This document shows, in pieces, positions 1 to 4,744 of a stretch of DNA of 13,287 nt. A program made the position numbers and the translations under genes. Under the pieces are notes generated by a model, which saw only the letters and a list, made by a program, of their open reading frames with translations, did not search any database and had not been told where the DNA came from. How positions within the stretch are numbered: position 1 is the first letter of the stretch; each line of letters starts with the position of its first letter. The stretch is taken from contig CAKSPR010000047.1 in NCBI GenBank assembly GCA_934486455.1, positions 1 to 13,287 on the forward strand, read 5' to 3'. The stretch is from an uncultured Eubacteriales bacterium (GTDB lineage: Bacteria > Bacillota > Clostridia > Oscillospirales > Acutalibacteraceae).

Positions 1-1
1 G

Positions 2-568
2 GATTATGAGGAATTTATAAACTCTCTTTCAAAGCTGAAAAATAATAAGCTTATTTACGACGATTGGACTTTTTCCCAGCTTATCTGCGGGAAAACCGCC
101 TTTGGCTTTGCCAAAAACAGCGCCTATAAAAGCCTTTTCGGAACAGCGGCAAAATTTAACTTTACCTCCTTCACCCTTTCCGAGGCCATCAACAAAAACT
201 ACATTTCCGCCCTCGACCTTTCGGCAATTTCGCTGACCGACACCGGCGACGAACAAAAACAGCAGGAAGCATACGACTTTGTCAAATATCTGGCTCTTTC
301 GGCAAAGGACTGCGCCGGATATTGCTCGGCAAGAAGTACCGTTCCCGCCCTTAAAAAGGCTCAGGCAAACGAGAATTACAACACGGACGACTGGAAGAAT
401 TACATAAAACAGCTTGAGCAGTCCCGATGTGTTACAAATCTCGAGCAAAGAGATGTGCTTTTGCGCTATGTTTACGATGCGGTGCAGCGCTCCCTTTCGG
501 AGAACGGAGATACTTCGGCCGATTTTAAAAGACTCATAGAACGCTTTAACGCCCGCCTTTCAAGATAA
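2..568 (+). CDS. C-terminal part of a probable ABC transporter solute-binding protein (5' end outside window)
   Basis: An open frame runs from the window edge to a TAA stop at 566-568, giving 188 residues with no start in view. The stretch around residues 93-120 (KYLAL, then a run ending in STVPALKKA) resembles the end of family-1 extracellular solute-binding proteins. In those proteins a helix of the type 'F-x-K-x-L-x-S-x-E' is followed by a short loop with a proline and 'P-x-x-x-x-A'. The rest is a polar alpha-helical tail, with DDWKNYIKQLEQSR and a final helix DFKRLIERFNARLSR, as expected where such lipoproteins end. The signal peptide and lipobox would lie upstream and cannot be seen. The ligand is unknown, though sugar or oligosaccharide is typical of the family. 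The family call rests on pattern resemblance only. The frame and codon use are convincingly coding. Alternatives are another secreted lipoprotein or an unrelated helical protein. Confidence 0.6.
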   Translation, partial: DYEEFINSLSKLKNNKLIYDDWTFSQLICGKTAFGFAKNSAYKSLFGTAAKFNFTSFTLSEAINKNYISALDLSAISLTDTGDEQKQQEAYDFVKYLALSAKDCAGYCSARSTVPALKKAQANENYNTDDWKNYIKQLEQSRCVTNLEQRDVLLRYVYDAVQRSLSENGDTSADFKRLIERFNARLSR

Positions 569-625
569 TTCGACGGCATTGCCGCATTCATGCGGTCCTG
601 TCGAATCAATGCAATACATTTTTTT
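568..625 (+). terminator. Possible Rho-independent terminator after the solute-binding protein gene
   Basis: An interrupted hairpin starts at the stop codon. ATTCGAC (568-574) pairs with GTCGAAT (600-606), and an inner CCGCAT/ATGCGG stem closes on a 2-nt loop. A T7 run (619-625) follows about 12 nt later, which is further than ideal for intrinsic termination. It could instead be a 3'-end stabilising stem. It separates this gene from the strongly promoted sigma factor gene. Confidence 0.45.
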
Positions 626-707
626 ACATATTTGTTTTGCCTTATTACATTTTCGACAAAATATTTGTATACATTCAATAAATATAAATTAAAACGATGA
701 ATAATTG

Positions 708-736
708 TTGACAAAATATAAGTATTGATGTATAAT
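708..736 (+). promoter_or_regulatory. Perfect consensus housekeeping promoter for the SigH-like gene
   Basis: A TTGACA -35 box (708-713) and a TATAAT -10 box (731-736) are separated by exactly 17 nt. An A/T-rich UP-element-like stretch (about 660-707) lies upstream. The predicted start is near 743, giving a leader of about 63 nt before the ATG at 806. Both hexamers match the vegetative sigma consensus fully. A promoter this strong usually needs a repressor or post-transcriptional control to be regulated. Confidence 0.85.
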
Positions 737-747
737 GACCATAAGTT

Positions 748-786
748 AAAAAGAGAATGACGGTAAAGCTTTGCCCTACTCTTTTT
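748..786 (+). promoter_or_regulatory. Hairpin in the 5' leader of the SigH-like mRNA
   Basis: AAAAAGAG (748-755) is perfectly complementary to CTCTTTTT (779-786). The intervening segment contains a second small stem (GGTA/TGCC around 762-775). The hairpin starts about 5 nt after the predicted transcription start and ends about 10 nt before the GGAGA ribosome binding site (796-800). It could be an mRNA-stabilising 5' stem or a weak attenuator-like structure. The outer stem is mostly A-U, so its stability is uncertain. Confidence 0.45.
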
Positions 787-805
787 CCTTGTTTCGGAGA
801 AAAGC

Positions 806-1399
806 ATGCAAAAAGACGAAAAAAGACTCAATAAAACCGAGCTTTCGGACGAACAGCTTGTTAAGGCCGTGCAGGAGGGTAATTCCTCGGCGCTGACCGT
901 GCTGACCGTCAGATATATGCCTATCGTCATTTCCCGGGCCGAGGGATATTTTTCCGACGGATACGACAAGGAGGATCTTGCTCAGGAGGGAATGATCGGC
1001 TTACTTCGCGCCGTTCGGTCTTACAGCAGCGGCAGAGGCGCCTCCTTTCACACATTTGCCCTTCTTTGCATAGACAGAAATATTATTTCGGCCGTGCGCT
1101 CCTCCCTTTCGGCGAAAAAAATTCCCTCCTCATCCCTGCTTTACATCGACGAAATGCAGGGCGACTCGGTCATTGCCGACAAGGCCTCCTTCGAAGAGGA
1201 GCTTATAGCCGGGGACACCGTGGAGAGAATATACCGCGAGCTTGAAAGCATCCTTTCCAAAACCGAGTTTGCCGTTTTCAAGCTTTACCTCAAGGGAAAC
1301 ACCTACGAAGCCATTTCCTCAAGGCTGTCGCTGACCAAAAAGGCGGTGGACAATGCCGTTTGCCGTGCCAGAAAAAAGCTTAAATCCCTATCCTTTTAA
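806..1399 (+). CDS. sigH: Sigma-70 family RNA polymerase sigma factor, SigH (Spo0H)-like
   Basis: The protein has 197 residues, slightly shorter than the roughly 218 of Bacillus SigH. The N-terminal part (residues 13-50) covers region 1.2/2.1, with ALTVLTVRYMPIV. Region 2 follows, with the core-binding and -10 recognition segment DKEDLAQEGMIGLLRAVRSY (54-73) and the FHTFALLCIDRNIISAVR helix (81-98). The C-terminal region 4 helix-turn-helix is LSKTEFAVFKLYLKGNTYEAISSRLSLTKKAVDNAVCRARKKLK (150-193). The 'REDIVQEGMIGL'-like and 'SIDNALQRVKRKL'-like patterns are characteristic of SigH. That sigma factor governs early sporulation, competence or stationary-phase genes in Firmicutes. A GGAGA ribosome binding site (796-800) lies 5 nt before the ATG. 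The gene is monocistronic in appearance, with its own perfect consensus promoter. The sigma-family assignment is firm. The exact SigH orthology is inferred from motif resemblance. Confidence 0.85.
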   Translation: MQKDEKRLNKTELSDEQLVKAVQEGNSSALTVLTVRYMPIVISRAEGYFSDGYDKEDLAQEGMIGLLRAVRSYSSGRGASFHTFALLCIDRNIISAVRSSLSAKKIPSSSLLYIDEMQGDSVIADKASFEEELIAGDTVERIYRELESILSKTEFAVFKLYLKGNTYEAISSRLSLTKKAVDNAVCRARKKLKSLSF

Positions 1400-1500
1400 A
1401 GCGGCAAAACGGATTTGAATAATTCCGCAGCTTTTCGGCGCGTGTTTTGTTGATCGTCATATGCTTTTCGGTTTTGTCTTAAATCCCGGACCTCTCCTCC

Positions 1501-1529
1501 CCGCCCCGCGCGATGGGTTTCGGTTTTTT
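1501..1529 (+). terminator. Possible weak terminator downstream of the SigH-like gene
   Basis: CCG (1501-1503) pairs with CGG (1521-1523) and CCC (1505-1507) with GGG (1515-1517). The T6 run at 1524-1529 follows directly. The stem is short and bulged. It lies 102 nt after the sigma factor stop codon and 12 nt before the tRNA-like element. It could equally be part of a structured leader of the next gene. Confidence 0.35.
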
Positions 1530-1541
1530 AAATTCATATAC

Positions 1542-1602
1542 GCCCCAGTAGCTTAAGCAGAGCGTTGTTATCAAAGGTGTCGGTGCGAATCCGTCCGTGG
1601 GC
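1542..1602 (+). ncRNA. tRNA-like cloverleaf element (degenerate tRNA or structured leader)
   Basis: Every arm of a cloverleaf can be drawn in 61 nt. The acceptor arm pairs 1542-1548 with 1596-1602 (G-C, C-G, C-G, C-G, two mismatches, G-C). T and A occupy the positions 8 and 9 equivalents. The D-like arm has GCTT (1551-1554) paired with GAGC (1560-1563) over a 5-nt loop. The anticodon arm is stunted, TTG/CAA (1565-1567/1572-1574), with a 4-nt loop. The T arm pairs GTCGG (1579-1583) with CCGTC (1591-1595) across a T-G-C-G-A-A-T loop, close to the canonical TTCGAAT. There is no 7-nt anticodon loop, no GG in the D loop and no encoded CCA, so it cannot be an ordinary translating tRNA. It ends 27 nt before the start codon of the zinc-ribbon gene. 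It may be a tRNA remnant or a functional tRNA mimic. Confidence 0.5.
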
Positions 1603-1629
1603 AAAATAATTTCGAGCGAGGTTAAAAAA

Positions 1630-1911
1630 ATGTTTGAAGACAAAACCCTTATATGCAAGGAATGCGGTTCCGAATTCGTGTTTACCGCCGGTGAGCAGGA
1701 ATTTTACGAGGCTAAAGGCTTCGTTAACGAGCCGCAGCGCTGCAAAGCCTGCCGCGACGCCCGCAAAAACGCTGCCAGAGCCGACAGACAGATGTACACC
1801 GCTACATGTGCTTCCTGCGGCGGAGAGGCCAAGGTTCCCTTCCAGCCCAGAGAGGATCGTCCTGTTTACTGCAGTGATTGCTTTGCAAAAATGAAGGAAG
1901 AGCAGGAATAA
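1630..1911 (+). CDS. Small double zinc-ribbon domain protein
   Basis: This 93-residue protein has eight cysteines in four CxxC knuckles. C9/C12 and C38/C41 form the first zinc ribbon, with the conserved block LICKECGSEFVFTAGEQEFYEAKGF and NEPQRCKACR between them. C60/C63 and C81/C84 form the second. The architecture matches the 'probable zinc-ribbon domain' small proteins common in Clostridia, whose function is not established; nucleic-acid binding is often assumed. I chose the ATG at 1630 because a GAGG sequence lies 8 nt upstream and family members start with M-F-x-D-K. An upstream in-frame GTG at 1597 lies inside the tRNA-like element and adds 11 residues without a ribosome binding site, so it is rejected. 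The C-terminus is charged (MKEEQE). The gene stands alone and ends before a strong terminator. It is probably cytosolic. Confidence 0.85.
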   Translation: MFEDKTLICKECGSEFVFTAGEQEFYEAKGFVNEPQRCKACRDARKNAARADRQMYTATCASCGGEAKVPFQPREDRPVYCSDCFAKMKEEQE

Positions 1912-1964
1912 TCATTTGCCGATTATGAGGAGCGGAAAATGATTCTGTGACCATAATGAAGCTG

Positions 1965-2003
1965 AAAACAGCCGAAGACAATTCTTCGGCTGTTTTGCTT
2001 TTT
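1965..2003. terminator. Strong bidirectional Rho-independent terminator between the zinc-ribbon gene and hslO
   Basis: A perfect 14-bp stem pairs 1965-1978 with 1983-1996 around a CAAT loop. On the plus strand it is followed by GCTTTTT. On the minus strand the A-rich 5' arm gives a TTTT tail. It therefore ends transcription of both convergent genes. A weaker inverted repeat (1911-1921 with 1933-1943, one mismatch) lies directly at the zinc-ribbon stop codon. Confidence 0.9.
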
Positions 2004-2036
2004 ATATCGATATATGTGCCGCGGCAGAAAAGCGCG

Positions 2037-2921
2037 TCACCGTGTTGCTTCGGAAATAAATCTGTCGATGTCGTCCCTTGAAAAAACATATTTCTCGCCG
2101 CAAAAGCTGCAAACCGTTTCGACCTGTTCGTCCTCGGCTTTCAACCGTTCAAGCTCCTCTTTTCCCAGGGAAATCATTATTTTTTCATACCGCTCCCGAC
2201 TGCAATTGCATTTAAATTCGGTATGCGCCTTGTCGAGCAGGTCATATTCTATTCCCGAAAAGACCGTGTCGATTATGTCTTTTGGGGTCTTTCCCTCCTT
2301 TATCATGTGGGAGACCGAGGAAACATTTTTAAGGTTGCTTTCGAGGGTGGTTATAATTCCTTCGTCGGCAAAGGGAAGAAGCTGAACGATAAATCCCCCC
2401 GCCCCGTTTACGCAAAAATCCCTGTCCACAAGCACGCCTAAGGCGCAGGCCGTCGGCACCTGTTCGCTTTTGGCAAAATATGCAGTGATGTCCTCGGCGA
2501 TTTCTCCGCTTTCGACCTCGCACATTCCGACCGTCGGCTCGCCAAAGCCAAGATCTCTTACAACGCAAAGGGTCCCCTTTCCGACCGCCCGTCCCACATC
2601 AAGCTTGCCGAGACCGTTGGGTGCAAGCTCGGCCGAGGGGCTGTCGATATATCCTCTTACATTGCCCTTATAATCGCTGACGCAGCAGATATTTCCGCAG
2701 GGTCCGTCACATTTGAATTGCAGGGTAAGGGTATTGCCTTCGTTTTTAAGCATGGAGCCCATAAGCGACGCAGCGGTAAGCGCCCTGCCGAGAGCCGCCG
2801 TGGCGGTGAGAGAGGTGCGGTGTATCTTTGCGGCGCGCCCGACAATATCGGTTGAATCGCAGGCGGCGATCACCACGCTTCCGTCCTTTGAAATGGCTCT
2901 GTAAAGATTGTTGTTTTCCAT
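2037..2921 (-). CDS. hslO: Redox-regulated chaperone Hsp33 (HslO)
   Basis: Hsp33 is a cytosolic holdase activated by oxidative unfolding. The 294-residue length is normal. The N-terminal core carries the family patterns RTSLTATAALGRALTAASLMG and 'GPxGxxxxxSDxxGxVRGY' (here GPCGNICCVSDYKGNVRGY), followed by LGKLDVGRAVGKGTLCVVRDLG. The C-terminal redox switch is intact, with CNC (C238, C240) and CSFC (C271, C274), the four zinc-binding cysteines that form disulfides on activation. I chose the ATG at 2921 because AAAGG (2933-2937) lies 11 nt upstream. A TTG nine bases further up would overlap that site. Transcription is expected from the TTGACA-TATAAT promoter at 2996-3024. The gene is convergent with the zinc-ribbon gene and divergent from the serine hydrolase gene. 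Confidence 0.95.
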   Translation of the reverse strand: MENNNLYRAISKDGSVVIAACDSTDIVGRAAKIHRTSLTATAALGRALTAASLMGSMLKNEGNTLTLQFKCDGPCGNICCVSDYKGNVRGYIDSPSAELAPNGLGKLDVGRAVGKGTLCVVRDLGFGEPTVGMCEVESGEIAEDITAYFAKSEQVPTACALGVLVDRDFCVNGAGGFIVQLLPFADEGIITTLESNLKNVSSVSHMIKEGKTPKDIIDTVFSGIEYDLLDKAHTEFKCNCSRERYEKIMISLGKEELERLKAEDEQVETVCSFCGEKYVFSRDDIDRFISEATR

Positions 2922-2923
2922 AG

Positions 2924-2952
2924 TTGTCAATTCCTTTGCGTTGTGCTATAAT
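2924..2952 (+). promoter_or_regulatory. Promoter for the serine hydrolase / nucleosidase-like pair
   Basis: TTGTCA (2924-2929) and TATAAT (2947-2952) are separated by 17 nt, one mismatch from full consensus. The predicted start is near 2959, leaving a leader of about 79 nt before the ATG at 3038. The -35 box lies between the hslO ribosome binding site and the hslO start codon, so it is inside the hslO transcript leader. Confidence 0.75.
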
Positions 2953-2995
2953 TGCAGTGCATTAAAGCGCGACTGTTTTTTTAAAATACTTAACC

Positions 2996-3024
2996 ATTAT
3001 ATAAACAAATACCAAATCTGTCAA
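2996..3024 (-). promoter_or_regulatory. Perfect consensus promoter for hslO
   Basis: Read on the minus strand, TTGACA (3024-3019) and TATAAT (3001-2996) are separated by exactly 17 nt. The predicted start is near 2989, giving a leader of about 70 nt before the hslO ATG. The -35 box touches the AAGGAAGG ribosome binding site (3023-3030) of the divergent serine hydrolase gene. Confidence 0.8.
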
Positions 3025-3037
3025 GGAAGGTGTCATA

Positions 3038-3922
3038 ATGATTGAAAAACTCGTTAAGGCTGCAAAGGAAAACAAATTTAATGTTTACCGCATAACCGAA
3101 ATATGCGGTGACAAATCGACCACCGAGGTCATAACCCCCTCAAACGACTGCAACAACATCTATTCCATTTCAAAGGCCATAACCTCCACCGCCCTGGGCG
3201 TTCTTTTTGATGAGGGAAGGATAAGCCTTGACGACTGCATTTACGATTTTTTTGCCGACGATTATCCCGAGCTTGACGGCATTTGGAAAAATGTCACCCT
3301 GCACAATGTCCTGACACACACCACCGGCATCGCCGAGCCGTTTCTTGATGTTGACGCACCGATTGATATTATAGAGACCGAGGGGTGTGACGACTACCTT
3401 AAAATTGCCTTAAACCGCCTCCCCGTTAAAACGCCGGGAACCGAATGGAATTACAGCGACTCGAATTATTATATCATCTCCAGGGTTATCGAAAAGGTAT
3501 CCGGAATTGAGCTTGAGCAGTTCCTTTTTGAGCATTTCTTCAGAAAGATGAAATTCCAGAGCGCAGGCTTTGCTAAGTGCCCTCACGGCCATTCCATGGG
3601 AGCCACCGGCCTTTTCCTTAATACCGTCGACCTTGCAAAATTCGGCAAAATGTGTCTCGACGGAGGAATATGGGAGGGCGAACAGCTTGTGAGCAAGCGG
3701 TGGCTGGACATTTCCACAAGCCGCCAGAGAGATCTTCCGGGAGACGGATTTTACGGCTTCGGCTTTTCGGGAAGCAAAAATAAGACCTTTACCGTTTCCG
3801 GAGGAATGTACGGTCAGACGCTCTTTTTCTCGAGAAAACACAATTATGTCATCGCATACACATGTCACGACGCCGACGGCAGAATCGGGCTGCTGACAAG
3901 AATTATGGAGGAAGCTGAATAA
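3038..3922 (+). CDS. Serine hydrolase, beta-lactamase class C / esterase fold (PF00144-like)
   Basis: The 294-residue protein carries the catalytic S-x-x-K as S43-I-S-K46 within NIYSISKAITSTALGVLFDEG. It continues with the family signature ISLDDCIYDFF ... VTLHNVLTHTTGI. The second motif is Y139-S-D141 in EWNYSDSNYYIISRVIEKVSG; class C beta-lactamases have Y-x-N. The third motif (K/H-T/S-G) is replaced by V-S-G-G (253-256) in TVSGGMYGQ. There is no signal peptide or membrane segment, so it is probably cytosolic. An esterase, amidase or peptidase of unknown substrate is more likely than a drug-resistance enzyme. AGGAAGG lies 7 nt before the ATG. The TAA stop overlaps the ATG of the next gene by one base, and that gene's GGAGGAA site lies inside this coding sequence, implying translational coupling. 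Confidence 0.85.
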   Translation: MIEKLVKAAKENKFNVYRITEICGDKSTTEVITPSNDCNNIYSISKAITSTALGVLFDEGRISLDDCIYDFFADDYPELDGIWKNVTLHNVLTHTTGIAEPFLDVDAPIDIIETEGCDDYLKIALNRLPVKTPGTEWNYSDSNYYIISRVIEKVSGIELEQFLFEHFFRKMKFQSAGFAKCPHGHSMGATGLFLNTVDLAKFGKMCLDGGIWEGEQLVSKRWLDISTSRQRDLPGDGFYGFGFSGSKNKTFTVSGGMYGQTLFFSRKHNYVIAYTCHDADGRIGLLTRIMEEAE

Positions 3923-4599
3923 TGAAGAAAATCGGAATGATCGTAGCCGTGGAAATCTCTGCAGTGCTTTCAAGATACGGAAGGCCTTCCTCCTGCTCAA
4001 AGGAATGCGGCTTTGACATCATGAAATACAATTGCAAAAACTATGAGCTGATAATTGCAAAAAGCGGCGAGGGCGAGCTTGCGGCAGCGGCGGCGGTAGA
4101 GCACCTTATCTCGAGGCACGGGGTTGATATGGTGGTAAACTTCGGCGTTGTGGGAGGACTGACTCCCGAGATGAGCAAGGCAAAAACCTGCATTGTCGAA
4201 AGGGTGGTTCATTATCAATTCGACATTTCGGAAATCGACCCCGTAAAGGTCGGTCAGCACATCGGATATGACGACATTTATCTTTATCCCGACAAGAGCC
4301 TTTTTAAAAAGGCAATAGAGCTTCATCCCGAGCTTTTGCCTGTGACTTGCGCCTCGGGCGACAGATTTGTGGGAAAGGCCGAGGACAAGGCGGCTCTTAA
4401 CAGAGATTTCGGCGCCGAAATATGCGAAATGGAGGCGGCCGGAGTCGTTTTAACTTGCGACAGATGCGGTATACCCTGTCTGCTCATAAAAACCGTTTCC
4501 GACGGCATTACGGGCGGAGCGGAGGAATTTTCAAAGGAGGTCAGCCGCTCGGCCGACATCTGCCTTGAAATAACCGACCAAATTATGGCCGCGCTGTGA
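3922..4599 (+). CDS. MTA/SAH nucleosidase-like protein (nucleoside phosphorylase superfamily)
   Basis: The 225-residue length is close to that of 5'-methylthioadenosine/S-adenosylhomocysteine nucleosidase (MtnN/Pfs). Family blocks in order are IGMIVAVE (4-11), KSGEGELAAAAAVEHL (47-62, cf. SGIGKVNAA), VNFGVVGGL (72-80, cf. NTGSAGGL), ASGDRFV (144-150), CEMEAAGV (168-175, ribose-binding Glu 171) and IKTVSDG (189-195, catalytic Asp 194). The N-terminal block differs: aligned on G-x-I-x-A, the position of the E. coli catalytic Glu12 falls on Ser13. Activity may therefore be altered, or a different nucleoside or base may be the substrate. GGAGGAA (3907-3913) lies 8 nt upstream of the ATG, inside the preceding gene, with a one-base stop/start overlap. 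The superfamily assignment is secure. The exact reaction is not. Confidence 0.75.
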   Translation: MKKIGMIVAVEISAVLSRYGRPSSCSKECGFDIMKYNCKNYELIIAKSGEGELAAAAAVEHLISRHGVDMVVNFGVVGGLTPEMSKAKTCIVERVVHYQFDISEIDPVKVGQHIGYDDIYLYPDKSLFKKAIELHPELLPVTCASGDRFVGKAEDKAALNRDFGAEICEMEAAGVVLTCDRCGIPCLLIKTVSDGITGGAEEFSKEVSRSADICLEITDQIMAAL

Positions 4600-4688
4600 A
4601 AAGGCGGCTGTCCCGCCGGGATGCGGCTGAGACCCCTCAAGCCGACAGGAGCGGATTAAGCTTCAAAATATAAAAGCATATAAAAATT

Positions 4689-4733
4689 CGGCGGTGCATC
4701 AATCCTCATAAAAGGAGTGCACCGCCGTTTTTT
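4689..4733. terminator. Strong bidirectional terminator between the nucleosidase-like gene and mrdA
   Basis: CGGCGGTGCA (4689-4698) pairs perfectly with TGCACCGCCG (4718-4727). An inner TCCT/AGGA stem extends the hairpin, and T6 follows (4728-4733). On the minus strand the hairpin is followed by AATTTTT, so it can also end the mreBCD-mrdA transcript, whose last gene stops at 4745. Between 4600 and 4688 I see only two short GC hairpins and no gene. Confidence 0.9.
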
Positions 4734-4744
4734 AATATTATTCT

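Noticed and set aside
757..834. Short leader peptide gene before sigH
   Set aside because: It has no adequate ribosome binding site and overlaps the sigH start; mentioned as a finding but not called as a gene.
472..969. Minus-strand open frame across the sigH promoter region
   Set aside because: It crosses two plus-strand genes and an AT-rich promoter, shows no coding signature and has no ribosome binding site.
1597..1632. GTG start giving an 11-residue longer zinc-ribbon protein
   Set aside because: It has no ribosome binding site, lies within the tRNA-like element, and the family N-terminus (M-F-x-D-K-T-L) fits the ATG at 1630 with GAGG 8 nt upstream.
3038..3922. Calling the serine hydrolase an antibiotic-resistance beta-lactamase (AmpC)
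   Set aside because: It has no signal peptide and lacks the canonical Y-x-N and K-T-G motifs; only the fold and the S-x-x-K support the family.
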